Of a DNA stretch of 64,000 nucleotides, positions 41,810 through 53,005 are shown piece after piece (the first letter of the stretch is position 1; the number at the start of each line of letters is the position of its first letter). A program made the translations under genes and the position numbers. The notes below the pieces were generated by a model. That model was given only the letters and a program-made list of their open reading frames with translations. It was not told the origin of the DNA and did not search any database. Source of the stretch: Isochrysis galbana (Eukaryota > Haptophyta > Isochrysidales > Isochrysidaceae); NCBI GenBank assembly GCA_018136815.1, contig CM030934.1, forward strand, positions 7,540,183-7,604,182, read 5' to 3'.

Positions 41810-42470
41810 AGAGGCGAGGGTGGCGATCACATTGGATACAGATCGCAGCGAGGTATCCTTGCAATCGAAGAAATCTTGCTGTTGAGCGTGGACCTTCTAG
41901 ACGTTTCTATCGAGCAACCCTGAGTAGCAACCAAGGGAGGAGAAGACCAAAAACCAACGGGACCAAGGGCTTTCATGCAACTTGCATCAAGGAGAAGGAT
42001 AACCAAAATCCAAAGCAGCGAATCTAAATCAATCTCCAAGGGGAGATGGCAAACCAAGGACCAAGGAGAAAGATTCCCTCACCCAAGCAGCGAACCTAAA
42101 TCGATCTCCAAGGGGAGATGGCAAACCAAACCTGATTGCCCCCAGAAGCAGTAGGTAGAGAAACGCGGGGAGATAGCGAACTAAACCTTTTTGCGAGGCG
42201 CCTGGGAGGAAGAAAGGTGGGGAAACTTCCCTTCTCTTCGAGAGGAAGAGAGAGGGCGCTCCACAACCCTAGATCCTAGGCGTCCACGCGAAGTTTTTGA
42301 CCGAGAACGAGAACGAGAGAATTATAACGATAAATACCGAACGAAGAGAAGAAAGAAGCCTAACGAGCGTCGATTCGCGAATGCGACACCCCCCTGCTAG
42401 GATCGAGCGTCCCGCGAGGGAAAGAAGAGAACCTAACGGATAGCGGAGAGTTCTATCCAGGCAAGATGGC
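41810..42470 (-). repeat. LTR-like dispersed repeat
   Basis: The segment 41895-41945 is an inverted match to 48445-48500 (TTGGTTGCTACTCAGGGTTG...TCTAGAAGG). The segment 42120-42400 is a direct match to 54310-54590 (TTGCCCCCAGAAGCAG, GGGCGCTCCACAACCC, TTTGACCGAGAACGAGA). Also an internal duplication AAGCAGCGAAYCTAAATC...CAAGGGGAGATGGCAAACCAA at 42010 and 42085. No gene; probably LTR and leader of an older chromovirus relative. Confidence 0.5.
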
Positions 42471-43025
42471 CGAGCAGTGTCGCATTCGCGAGCCTCTGCA
42501 GGCTATTTTGCTATCTTTCCGCTCTACCGTTATAACCGCGATGGTAAATCATCAATCTTCGTTCTCATATCTATCTATACGTCTACGACGTCTCCACGCT
42601 TCTATCAATCACTACACTTCATTCAATGTTGGTCTACCATTATATCCACGTGGCCAAGCAGCTTCTACAGGCTTCTACTTCTACTCGGAATATGCTCTAG
42701 CTCGATCTTCTCTAAGCATGGATGAATCCCTTTCGCGCCTTTTCTGTGTGCAATCCTTCTCTAGGACGACGAGACGACGAGTTCTCTTCTGGCCAATTGG
42801 TTCCTTCTTTGCTCTCTCTGTTCACCCACCGTGGCTTTCGCTCCCGTGTTTATTACGTGTTGCCCTTGTTTATGTTAGAAAGTGGTGTGGCGTGTCTTCG
42901 TACGCACCCAGCAACCGTCGTAGCGCTCTGCGATCGAAGCCATGCCGTGACCCCTCGTACCCTTGAGCCCCTACTGAGTTGTGTGTGGTCTCTCGCTAGA
43001 AATCACCCACTAGAGATTGATCCAA
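42471..43025. other. Unassigned repeat-like DNA
   Basis: About 550 bp of low-similarity DNA without a supported gene, between two retroelement fragments. May be LTR sequence leading to the gag fragment at 43035. Confidence 0.35.
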
Positions 43026-43034
43026 TCTGTTCCT

Positions 43035-43290
43035 ATGGACCCACCACCGCCTTCTGCACCGCCAAATCCGCCCTCGCCGCCGCGCGCGGACCCCGTCACC
43101 ACTGCACCCGTGCCCAAGCCTTCCCAAGTATCTTCACCCGCTACCCAAGTTGATAGGCCGCCTACGGACGCGTGGGTTGCCAAGGATGGAGTCTCAAGAG
43201 CCTTACCCGGATCCTGGGAACAGTCCATCTCCACGAGCAGTACGCAATACCTAACGAGACCGAATGGGCGAAGAGCGAACGAAGAATGAA
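43035..43290 (+). pseudogene. Gag-like fragment of a chromovirus relative
   Basis: ATG 43035 begins a Pro-rich frame (MDPPPPSAPPNPPSPPRADP), then GVSRALPGSWEQSISTSSTQ; another frame near 43240 reads NETEWAKS, similar to the HHKSEWAKS of the Gag at 5410. It breaks down at 43290 into tandem repeat DNA. Confidence 0.35.
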
Positions 43291-43329
43291 ACAATAAATC
43301 CGAATGGAGAGTCACGCGCCAAACGCCGA

Positions 43330-43640
43330 ACCACGACGGATGACGTGACGACCGAGATACGAATAATCGAGGATCGATAAGAACGCGGAACGACGAGAAA
43401 CGAGAGAGTCGAGAACGAGAAACGAAGAAATCGAGAATCGAGAACGATAACGATAAATAAGAACACGGAACGACGAGAATTGAGAATCGAGAACGAGAAA
43501 CGAAGAATGGTAAGAACGCGGAACGACGAGAATCGAGAATCGAGAACGAGAAACGAAGAACGGTAAGAACGCGGAACGACGAACGACGAACGATGAACTA
43601 TAAGAGTAGTTAGTGCGCGACGATCGAAGAGACAGGAAGT
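43330..43640. repeat. GAGAACGAGAAACGAAGAA tandem repeats
   Basis: Units of about 50-60 bp containing CGGAACGACGAGAATCGAG and GAACGAGAAACGAAGAA repeat at least four times with variation. They resemble the purine-rich minus-strand appearance of LTR leader sequences elsewhere in the window. Confidence 0.7.
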
Positions 43641-43649
43641 ACCACACAC

Positions 43650-43800
43650 GTCCGGACGATGAGGTGTAGAATCGGCGGCCGGCGCGGCAGACCGCAGGAC
43701 TCAACGCTGCAACCCATCCCCTTCTCTCTTTTACGAGAGTTTTACCTGGATGTTTGGGCGGTGTGGCGGCACCCAAGTTACAACGCGGCGTCTCCTGTTC
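43650..43800 (-). repeat. 3'UTR-like block of a related chromovirus, inverted
   Basis: CCCCTTCTCTCTTTTACGAGAGTTTTACC and flanks correspond, on the minus strand, to the hairpin-containing 3' untranslated region at 15089-15104, with changes. Confidence 0.45.
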
Positions 43801-44301
43801 TTCGATATATGAGTAGTCGAACAGCCAACGGCCAACGGCGAAAGGCGGCGAGATATCACGACGGGCTCGGCACGTGGGTGGCGGGTGGTGGGTTGATGGG
43901 TTGATGTGCTCGAGATCATTTTAGTAATGTGTGCGCTCTGAGTGTGTTGCCTAACAACGTATAGAAACAGTGAAATAATGTATGACCATTGATCCAATCA
44001 ATCCAATTACCAATTACTCTATGAGCTCGTCTACGGTCTAAGGCAAGGTAGCAGGTAGCACGGGTGCGGCGGTGCGTAGGCGTAGGCGGTGGGACTCGCT
44101 CGAACCTCGAAAAACAAAAATTTCGCGAAAATTAGGGGGAGCCTGTCCGAAAATCAGTGCAAAAACACCGAAATTTTCGAAAGAAATTTGGGCAGGTCGG
44201 ACGCGAAAACCTGGCCGGGGCCAACCCAACACCATACCTTTGATGGAGCCCCTGGTTGAAGTTTGTGGCCCTTCCATTCAACCCAAAGCGTGCGAGGCAT
44301 C

Positions 44302-44322
44302 TCAGTTTTGGAACGGAGGTAG
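44302..44322 (-). repeat. Isolated end of the Stowaway-like MITE family
   Basis: TCAGTTTTGGAACGGAGGTAG followed by TA matches the right end of the MITE at 36238-37249. No opposite end was found nearby. Confidence 0.6.
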
Positions 44323-44629
44323 TAAGTACATATTATGGCCTACTCCTACCCCTCAGACGTCAGACGCGACTGCTCTCGCCTACTTTACACTTTATTCCTC
44401 CCCCCCCCCCCCCTCTACTCTCTACTTCCTTCTCCCCCCTCTTCCCTCGGGCCAACGACCGGAAGTTTCCCGCGAAACGTTCTCCGGTCCCCAAAAGCTT
44501 GGATGGGGTGTGGCTCCCCGTCTCGCGAAAGAAACGGACTCCGCGTCGTTCTACTCTGCTTCACGCCCCCCCCCCCCCCCCCCTGCGCGCTGTCATCTCC
44601 CCCTCCCGCGCGATGTCCAGAGAGGGGGG

Positions 44630-44990
<361 letters not shown>

Positions 44991-45001
44991 CTCTCGCTGC
45001 G

Positions 45002-46942
45002 CCTCGCGCGCGGGGCGCCCTCCGCCGATCTCGACGATCTCGCAGCCCCCCTCCCCCCCCCCCCGCCGGCCGCCTCACTCCGATCTCGCGTCACCTCGCA
45101 CCCTGCCCGATCTCGATCCATCCTCCCCTTCGATCTTGGGCTTGAGACTTGAGATGAGGCGAGGAGCCCCAGCCCCCACCTCTCCCTCATTCAACCAGAA
45201 TGACTTGATGGGCGAGAACTTCTCTGCGGTGTGACTGAGTGGAGCGGGCTGAGAGGGGGGGTGGAGGAGGGGGGGGGGGGGGGAGGGCGGAAGAAGGGGG
45301 GTGGGGAGAGAGGAAAGAGGGGGGGGGAGGGGGAAGAGAAGGAGGGTGGGGAGAAAGGAAAGAGGGGGAGTCCTCCGGCGGAGAAGGGGAGAAGGGGAGA
45401 AGAAGGGCGGTTGCAGGGGAGAGAGAGCGCAACGGGCACAGACCGCTCGCTCGCCGCGCGGAGATGGTCTCCCCCCCCCCCCGCGCCGATCTTCCCTTCT
45501 CTCTCTCTCCTAATGAGCCCAATCAGCACCGCCCCTCTTCCGCCCCATCCGCACCGGGGGCGAGACGGAGCCCTTCCCCCCTATTCAGCTTCGTCAGATG
45601 AGCATGGCGACGGAACACGGATAACCGCCGCCCCCCCGCGCTCGCTCATCTCCTCCTCAATCTCTACCTGATCTCCATCTCCATCAATCTCTGACTTCCC
45701 CTCGCCCCGCCCCCGCCCTCTCCCAGCAGAAGTTCTCCGCCTCCCTTCCCTCATCTCGCATGCAAGAGGACAGCGATCTCCTGCTCGACGAGGAGCTCCT
45801 CGGACTGATTGACGAGGAGTTATCACTTCACGAGGAGCAGCAGCGGTGAGCCAATACATACAGCCGCCACGCCTCGCCCGCCCAATCATGGGTCTGCCCA
45901 CCCTACCAGCTTGCTCTCCGCCGCGCCTCGCGCCGCGATCCGCTTGACAGCTGGCTCGGCTGCTCACTGGACGGAGCGGCCAACAAGATGAAGCCTGATT
46001 TGCCGTTACGTCCGCATGCATTTCCCCTGACTTGCTCGGCTGTCGCGCACAATACTCAGCGCAAGTCAGCCCCGCTGAGACAGCTTCCCCGTGTCTTCGT
46101 CATCGCAGGTTGGAGGAGATTGAAGTGAACAAGCTGATCCGCGAGGAGCTCCGAGCGCTTAGTCGACAGCGTACTCGGCCCGACCTCAACGAGCGAGATG
46201 AGCGGCTCAAGAAGACGGCTCAGTCGAGGGCATCCAGGGAGGTGAGCCATCCATGCTTGTGTCGAGTGCACCTTCCGCTGAGGTGGAGTGACGCGTTGGA
46301 AGCCTTGCGGGATGGACGATGCTTGTCCCCGATCTCGGCCTTGCACTGCTCAAGAGGACCGGGCTTTCACTCTGCATGTTTCGACGTCAGTCGTCCCCAT
46401 CCTGCGCCCCGCACCTTTGGACAGGCGAAACGGTCCAACATGCGAGCCGATATCGCCCGGAGAAAGCGCCTTTCTGATTCTGCTCCGGCTCCGATGAGAG
46501 ATGTGGAGCTCGTGCTATAGAAGCCCTCAATTGCTCGAGGCGCCGTTGCCGCCCGCACTAGGTCGGTGATGCACTCAACTATTCCAGGATGTGATACTTC
46601 TCCACGACTGCGAGTTGGATTCCTGGGGACAGACGCGCGCTCAATAGGATAGGCGTCGTTCTCACACCCTCGAACTTTATTATTTCCAGGCCGCGTCGGA
46701 AGGAACCTCAGACGCATCTCCGCACCCCTCACCGAATCATCTCAGGCCATCGGATGGCCGGCGATATTGCTCAGTATTTGTTCTAGCATTCTAGCTATTT
46801 AGGCAGTTGTGCCTATTGTGGCATGACACAACACCTGCACTGGTGGCAACCACCTCAAAGGCGGCCATTTGTACAGCTTCCACCTTTTCGAATACATTAT
46901 CTGTTGAGCTTTTGAAGGGATCGGGGGCATCATACAAAAATA
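45002..46942 (+). repeat. Left arm of a 1.94-kb inverted duplication
   Basis: Reverse complement of 50986-52926; in the gene-bearing part the coordinates mirror exactly (sum 97928), with translated frames identical on both arms from 45671 to 46732. Differences are confined to G/C run arrangements between 45240 and 45480. Weak similarity continues to about 46995 and 50949. Each arm carries one complete copy of the small coiled-coil gene. Confidence 0.93.
45760..46520 (+). CDS. Small coiled-coil protein, three exons, 104 aa (copy 1)
   Basis: Exons 45760-45845, 46109-46241 and 46425-46520, GT-AG introns with agreeing phases (315 nt in total). Exon 1 is acidic (DLLLDEELLGLIDEELSLHE), exon 2 charged and helical (RLEEIEVNKLIREELRALSR), exon 3 basic (KRSNMRADIARRKR) and ending at the TAG 46518-46520. 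Heptad-like Leu/Ile spacing suggests a coiled coil across the intron 1 junction. Consistent splice phases and an identical second copy support a real gene, but I do not recognise the family and an upstream exon is possible. Confidence 0.6.
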
Positions 46943-47046
46943 TTTAAAAAAAATCTTCTTGAAATCTCCGCTACGTATGCGGCATGAGGCAGTGTGCTAG
47001 TGGACCTCCCTACTACCCAACCTTAACCCCTAACAACTAACAACCC
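46943..47046. other. Junction DNA at the left edge of the inverted-repeat spacer
   Basis: Diverging continuation of the arm (GCGGCATGAGGCAG is still shared with the inverse at 50952-50967), then unrelated sequence up to a retroposon leader. Confidence 0.4.
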
Positions 47047-47780
47047 CGAAAAAACTATTGTTATAGTTTTAGCGATGGAGCGCGCGCCGACCGCTCCCAC
47101 CTCCCAGCCCCCCGCCGCCACGACGCCCCACCGGGGCCGCCCCAAGCCGCCGGAGCCAAAGCGCCCGCAGGCTGCCCCACTGACCGATAGCGATGTGGAC
47201 ATGATCCTCCCGCCCTCGCCTCCCCACCAGCCACACAAGCAGGGAACAGGCAGAGTCCTGTTCCCTGCAGACCAACAGAGCCAGCCTCTGGCCCTGGCGC
47301 CTGCACCTTCCGCCGTGCCACCACAACAAGGACTCCCCATGGTGGGTGGCAGCCTTGCTGCCACCCCCATGGTGGCAACCCCTACCATCAGTGCACCCCT
47401 CGGGGGCGGGCACTTGACTCAACAATCCATCATTGGAGCCTTTACGGCTTCCAACCCACTCAACAACACAGCACAGAAGTCGTAAGCTGAGGCGGCCGGC
47501 CCCAAAGGGAGGCACCCTCAGGAAGCACAGAAAGCCCCACCACCACCCACTCAACAACCACCATCGCCCTCGCGCAAGCGAGCGGACCCACAGTCGGAAC
47601 CAAAACCGATCCCGACTCACACCACACAATTCGCTTCTCCCCCTCATGATGAGGAGGAGGAACCGGACGACACCCCCTTCTTCATTCAGCTAGCACAGCT
47701 AGCTGAAGACAAGAAGGACATCAAGAGTGAAGATGTAGCAACCTACATGAAGTACCTTCTTTCTTCTTTCCAAGCTTGAA
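47047..47780 (+). CDS. Proline-rich retroposon protein (MERAP-type), frame-broken
   Basis: The palindromic leader AAACTATTGTTATAGTTT precedes ATG 47075. The frame encodes a Pro/Ala-rich protein (MERAPTAPTSQPPAATTPHR, RPKPPEPKRPQAAPLTDSDV, HLTQQSIIGAFTASNPLNNT) to a stop at 47485. Moving frame there, it continues as PPSPSRKRADPQSEPKPIPT, DEEEEPDDTPFFIQLAQLAE, DIKSEDVATYMKYLL to 47778. Similar starts occur at 20655 (minus), 27504 and 27909, so this is a repeated mobile-element gene. Function unknown; may be an ORF1-type protein. Confidence 0.5.
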
Positions 47781-47879
47781 GGCTTGGATGCCACTGTCGC
47801 ATTCATCTTAGATGATGCGATTTCCAGGCTCTTGTTTCCAGGTCCTTCGCCGTGCGGCCACACGGTGAAGCTCAGGTAC

Positions 47880-48870
47880 TTCTAGGTTGGTAGGGTTCGT
47901 CCCTAGCGATCTAGAATTCGAGTTCTCGTTTCGTTCCTTCTAGCCTGTTTGTCAGGTATAGATTCCAGGTTTCCTCCTTTCGGGTAATCTTGACCCAAAG
48001 GAGCCAGGTCGCCTGTCTCTCGCTGCGCGCTTGTCTCAGGCTCTCGGGTTACCTTGTGAAGGCTTGTTTAGCTTCTTGCAAGGCTTGTTGTTTCTTGTTG
48101 GGTTCCGGTTCTTTCTTGGGACCTGCTCACTTTTGTTGTCGTCCAGGCCTGTTCTTCATAGGTTCTGCTTGGCCTGGTTAGGGTTTCGTTGCCTTCCCGC
48201 GTTTGGCGTTCGCGTTGGCGTTCGGAAACTTCCTCTCACATTCCCTAGGTCCGCTACCCTTGGCTTGTAGGTCCTTGCTTCTTTCTTCTCGGTCAAGGTT
48301 TTTGGCGAGCGAGTCGGTTGCTCTATCCGCTCGAGATTTGAGGTTTAATTCACCATCTCCCCTTGGAGATCGGTGTAGGTTCGCTTCTTAGGTGAGGGAA
48401 TCTTTCCCCTTGATGCAAGTTACATGCAAGCCCTTGGCCCCTTTGGTGTTTCTTCCACTTGGTTGCTACTCAGGGTTGTTCGTTAGAAGCGTCTAGAAGG
48501 TTCACGCTCAACGGCAAGATTTATTCGGTCGTGAAGATATCTCGTCGCGATCTGTATCCAAAGTGATCGCCGTGGTCGCGCGACATGACGCTCCCCTTCG
48601 GACTCTCCGCTACGTGGGAAGTTACAAGGGAGACACGCTCCGGCCGTCGCTGCGGAGTCTCTCTCTCTCTCGCTCTCTCTCTCCGTCTTTCTTGCGACGT
48701 GTTTGGGTTATCGGTGATTTGGGGTCGCGGTTGCTTGATAATTTGCTTGGTTTGGGTGAATGATTCCGGTGTGTTCGTGAGTCGGTGTATCCTGTTGTTC
48801 TCAGCTTCGTTGTCCGTCGTTGTTCGCTGCGTCGCTGCACTCAAGCAGCCTAGGCTCCCTCCCTGAGGGA
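47880..48870 (+). repeat. LTR-like dispersed repeat
   Basis: Contains the inverse of 41895-41945 and a CTCTCTCTCT...CCGTC stretch in the same context as in the chromovirus LTR (about 48660-48690). Short duplications such as GCAAGG CTTGTTG around 48060-48100. No gene; probably a degenerate LTR followed by a gag-like frame. Confidence 0.4.
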
Positions 48871-48984
48871 AGAGTTCTTTGTAGGTCTAACAATCTCTGT
48901 AAACCCAACACTCTAGGGCCACTAGGAGCACCTCGCCGCCCCACCGCCCTTCGTTCGCCGTTCGTTCCCCGTCCAGACACCCAC

Positions 48985-49308
48985 ATGGGGTTGCCCGACC
49001 CAGTCAAGAATTTCATTCACCCGACTCCCGGCGGGGAGGAGGGCCAAAGCGCCGCGCTAGCCGCCGGTGCCGCTCGCGACGGAGTGGCTCAGAGCCCTCC
49101 GGTAGCGCTCGACTCGACAGCCACCCCAGATGGGATGGATAAAGGACGTAAAGGTCCTTGGATTTTCTATGTCGATGAGGACGCGCACGACCAATTCAAA
49201 GCCGCCTACGGCGACAAACTTCAAGCTGCCCTTTCGGGCGTCTCGCACGACTTTGCTGTCACCTACGGCGCTCTAGCCGATTCGGCCCCACGCAAGTCTA
49301 GAGTCTAG
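48985..49308 (+). CDS. Gag-like or ORF1-like open frame after the LTR-like repeat
   Basis: ATG 48985 starts MGLPDPVKNFIHPTPGGEEG with SAALAAGAARDGV, similar in style to the Ser/Ala-rich start of the chromovirus Gag, then a more ordered part (KGPWIFYVDEDAHDQFKAAY, LQAALSGVSHDFAVTYGALA) to the TAG at 49306-49308. Position after an LTR-like block suggests Gag; position before an RT fragment would also fit a LINE ORF1. Not resolved. Confidence 0.4.
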   Translation: MGLPDPVKNFIHPTPGGEEGQSAALAAGAARDGVAQSPPVALDSTATPDGMDKGRKGPWIFYVDEDAHDQFKAAYGDKLQAALSGVSHDFAVTYGALADSAPRKSRV

Positions 49309-49459
49309 CGCCATCCGGTCCTCCCTGAAGGAGGTGGCAACCTACATACTACATAGATAGTGTTTCGCATCTTTGACCCGGTGAAAGCCTACAAGACGAA
49401 AACTCGACATCTCGCTAGCGCATTGGAGCGGAAGACACATGTTCGGGTGACATAGCACT

Positions 49460-49885
49460 GCTATAAGAACGGGGACGCTAGAGACCCGAGAAACTATAGA
49501 CCCATAACCTTGCTTCAAACGGACTAGCCAAAGTGTTAGCTAATAGGCTCAAGAAAACGATTCACACGATTATCTCCAAGGAACAAGTGGGCTTTGTGCC
49601 TAGGAGTAGGAGGATGATAGGCGAGGCCACTCATCTCTTGAAGCTAGTGCAAGCGTACTTGGAAGACACGGACGAGGAAGGCCTAGCCCTAGCGATTGAT
49701 TGGGAGAAAGCTTTCGATAGAGTCAGTTGTCAGTTGGGATTACTACCATAGAGCGCTGCAAGCATTGGGCTTCGGCCCCGGATACTCTAGATGGCTAGCG
49801 CTTTTGACAAACGTGGACTCCCTTCCGACCAGATGGATCAAGGCGAACGGGAGGCGTGGCCATCCTTTCACCATACACTGCGGCA
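49460..49885 (+). pseudogene. Non-LTR (LINE) reverse transcriptase fragment
   Basis: Reads across frames YKNGDARDPRNYRPITLLQT, KVLANRLKKTIHTIISKEQV, GFVPRSRRMIGEATHLLKLV, LALAIDWEKAFDRVS, then YHRALQALGFGPGYSRWLAL and FTIHCG. These are the finger and palm blocks of L1/Tx1-type RTs (NYRPITLL, QxGFVPxR, DxEKAFDRV). The catalytic YADD region is missing: the frame is cut at 49891 by a chromovirus LTR end. Frame breaks near 49530 and 49735. Confidence 0.75.
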
Positions 49886-49891
49886 TGCCCA

Positions 49892-49971
49892 CGCAAGAAC
49901 CGCATTCCGCGCTTGCTGCCAGCGCGCCCTCGCAGGCAATCTCCAAGAGAGAGATCAGCCCTGCTCTGACA
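49892..49971 (+). repeat. 80-bp chromovirus LTR 3' end fused to the LINE fragment
   Basis: CGCAAGAACCGCATTCCGCG through to CTGCTCTGACA matches the last 80 bases of the LTR ending at 4212 with several substitutions. It ends exactly at the LTR terminus. The join to the LINE RT happens to keep the reading frame open. Confidence 0.8.
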
Positions 49972-50948
49972 GCCTTCCAGAGGAATATTGAGAAATTTGT
50001 ACACTTACCACACTTACCAACCCTAACCCTAAAATTAGCACTCACTTGAAACACACCTGCGAATATTTCAAAAAGAATACGACAAAGTCTTAGCTGAAGA
50101 GTACGTCCCGGTATTCAATAAAAAGAAACTACTACCTACTATCACTACTCAACAATAATACTTCGGCTTCCGAACTAGATAGAACAGAGGCTATCCGGAA
50201 GCACCCGCGCGCGGGCGCCATGTCCCCCCACTGCAGGTCGCGTTGCTAGCGCTCGAAAGTCGAAAGGGCCTCTTGGGCCCGACTTCAGTAGGCCATAGCG
50301 AGCGTGATTTCGTCGCTCGCGGGTAGATCCCAGCGGCAAAATAGTAGGGAATGCTGAGTAGAGCCCCAATCCACTGGGTCCAGGGTCCAGCGTCTTAGGT
50401 GCCCTGTGAGTCTGTATGTGTGCATCTGCCCGTGGGTCATTGAACGTCAATGACCGTAGTCTTCAATCAACATTTGTATACAAAAAAATCGCTTTTCGCG
50501 TTCGAGATTTTCGTTTTCAAGCTCCAAGCTGGGGATCTATTAGCTATTAGATAGCGACTAGTTTAGGTGTTTAGGCACAATAACAATAAAAATTCTAGGA
50601 TGCTAATATGACGTAGTTCCAACACTGCGACGTCGTTGTCTTTAAATCTACCGGTAGTTTTCTTTGCGCCGCTTCCGCTCGTACCGCATAAGGAACATAT
50701 CGTAACTTCCCCGGACACGAACAAATACTTCTGCCGGACGCCGGCCCCGGAAGGGGCAGGACGGCGTTCGAATAGGGGCAACACTTACTCTTACCCCCTT
50801 TTTCTCACACCCCTGGTCGAAGCAGGACGCTGCGACCTCTTCTCCCCTGGTATTCCACGGAAGGAAACACGGGAAGGCCGGGAGGAGATGGGGAAGAGGA
50901 AGTGGTAGGATAGGGAAGGTAGTTGGTCTTCGGGAGTAGCATCAGCGC
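49972..50948. other. Spacer DNA, no supported gene
   Basis: About 980 bp without a recognisable gene. CCCTAACCCTAAA near 50022 resembles a telomere repeat but only two units are present. The rest shows no feature I can support. Confidence 0.4.
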
Positions 50949-50985
50949 TCTGCCTCATGCCGTGCAAGTAGCGCTTAGTTTTTAA

Positions 50986-52926
50986 GATTTTTGTATGATG
51001 CCCCCGATCCCTTCAAAAGCTCAACAGATAATGTATTCGAAAAGGTGGAAGCTGTACAAATGGCCGCCTTTGAGGTGGTTGCCACCAGTGCAGGTGTTGT
51101 GTCATGCCACAATAGGCACAACTGCCTAAATAGCTAGAATGCTAGAACAAATACTGAGCAATATCGCCGGCCATCCGATGGCCTGAGATGATTCGGTGAG
51201 GGGTGCGGAGATGCGTCTGAGGTTCCTTCCGACGCGGCCTGGAAATAATAAAGTTCGAGGGTGTGAGAACGACGCCTATCCTATTGAGCGCGCGTCTGTC
51301 CCCAGGAATCCAACTCGCAGTCGTGGAGAAGTATCACATCCTGGAATAGTTGAGTGCATCACCGACCTAGTGCGGGCGGCAACGGCGCCTCGAGCAATTG
51401 AGGGCTTCTATAGCACGAGCTCCACATCTCTCATCGGAGCCGGAGCAGAATCAGAAAGGCGCTTTCTCCGGGCGATATCGGCTCGCATGTTGGACCGTTT
51501 CGCCTGTCCAAAGGTGCGGGGCGCAGGATGGGGACGACTGACGTCGAAACATGCAGAGTGAAAGCCCGGTCCTCTTGAGCAGTGCAAGGCCGAGATCGGG
51601 GACAAGCATCGTCCATCCCGCAAGGCTTCCAACGCGTCACTCCACCTCAGCGGAAGGTGCACTCGACACAAGCATGGATGGCTCACCTCCCTGGATGCCC
51701 TCGACTGAGCCGTCTTCTTGAGCCGCTCATCTCGCTCGTTGAGGTCGGGCCGAGTACGCTGTCGACTAAGCGCTCGGAGCTCCTCGCGGATCAGCTTGTT
51801 CACTTCAATCTCCTCCAACCTGCGATGACGAAGACACGGGGAAGCTGTCTCAGCGGGGCTGACTTGCGCTGAGTATTGTGCGCGACAGCCGAGCAAGTCA
51901 GGGGAAATGCATGCGGACGTAACGGCAAATCAGGCTTCATCTTGTTGGCCGCTCCGTCCAGTGAGCAGCCGAGCCAGCTGTCAAGCGGATCGCGGCGCGA
52001 GGCGCGGCGGAGAGCAAGCTGGTAGGGTGGGCAGACCCATGATTGGGCGGGCGAGGCGTGGCGGCTGTATGTATTGGCTCACCGCTGCTGCTCCTCGTGA
52101 AGTGATAACTCCTCGTCAATCAGTCCGAGGAGCTCCTCGTCGAGCAGGAGATCGCTGTCCTCTTGCATGCGAGATGAGGGAAGGGAGGCGGAGAACTTCT
52201 GCTGGGAGAGGGCGGGGGCGGGGCGAGGGGAAGTCAGAGATTGATGGAGATGGAGATCAGGTAGAGATTGAGGAGGAGATGAGCGAGCGCGGGGGGGCGG
52301 CGGTTATCCGTGTTCCGTCGCCATGCTCATCTGACGAAGCTGAATAGGGGGGAAGGGCTCCGTCTCGCCCCCGGTGCGGATGGGGCGGAAGAGGGGCGGT
52401 GCTGATTGGGCTCATTAGGAGAGAGAGAGAAGGGAAGATCGGCGCGGGGGGGGGGGAGACCATCTCCGCGCGGCGAGCGAGCGGTCTGTGCCCGTTGCGC
52501 TCTCTCTCCCCTGCAACCGCCCTTCTTCTCCCCTTCTCCCCTTCTCCGCCGGAGGACTCCCCCTCTTTCCTTTCTCCCCACCCTCCTTCTCTTCCCCCTC
52601 CCCCCCCCCTCTTTCCTCTCTCCCCACCCCCTTCTTCCGCCCTCCCCCCCCCCCCCCCCTCCTCCACCCCCCCTCTCAGCCCGCTCCACTCAGTCACACC
52701 GCAGAGAAGTTCTCGCCCATCAAGTCATTCTGGTTGAATGAGGGAGAGGTGGGGGCTGGGGCTCCTCGCCTCATCTCAAGTCTCAAGCCCAAGATCGAAG
52801 GGGAGGATGGATCGAGATCGGGCAGGGTGCGAGGTGACGCGAGATCGGAGTGAGGCGGCCGGCGGGGGGGGGGGGGGAGGGGGGCTGCGAGATCGTCGAG
52901 ATCGGCGGAGGGCGCCCCCCGCGCGA
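50986..52926 (-). repeat. Right arm of the 1.94-kb inverted duplication
   Basis: Mirror image of 45002-46942 (see there). The spacer between the arms is about 4.04 kb and holds unrelated retroelement debris, so the two arms could form a very large hairpin or reflect an inverted segmental duplication. Confidence 0.93.
51408..52168 (-). CDS. Small coiled-coil protein, three exons, 104 aa (copy 2)
   Basis: Exons 52168-52083, 51819-51687 and 51503-51408, exactly mirroring copy 1 with identical protein and identical introns. See 45760-46520 for content. The lack of any divergence implies very recent duplication, gene conversion or an assembly duplicate. Confidence 0.6.
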
Positions 52927-53005
52927 GACTGCCTCTAACTACTATGACAACGAGTGCCTCGTGCGCTCGGTCGCAAGAAAGCCCCCCCCCCCCCCCTCCC
53001 CCATC

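Noticed and set aside
50018..50034. Telomere-like CCCTAACCCTAAA
   Set aside because: Only two units; too short for an interstitial telomere.
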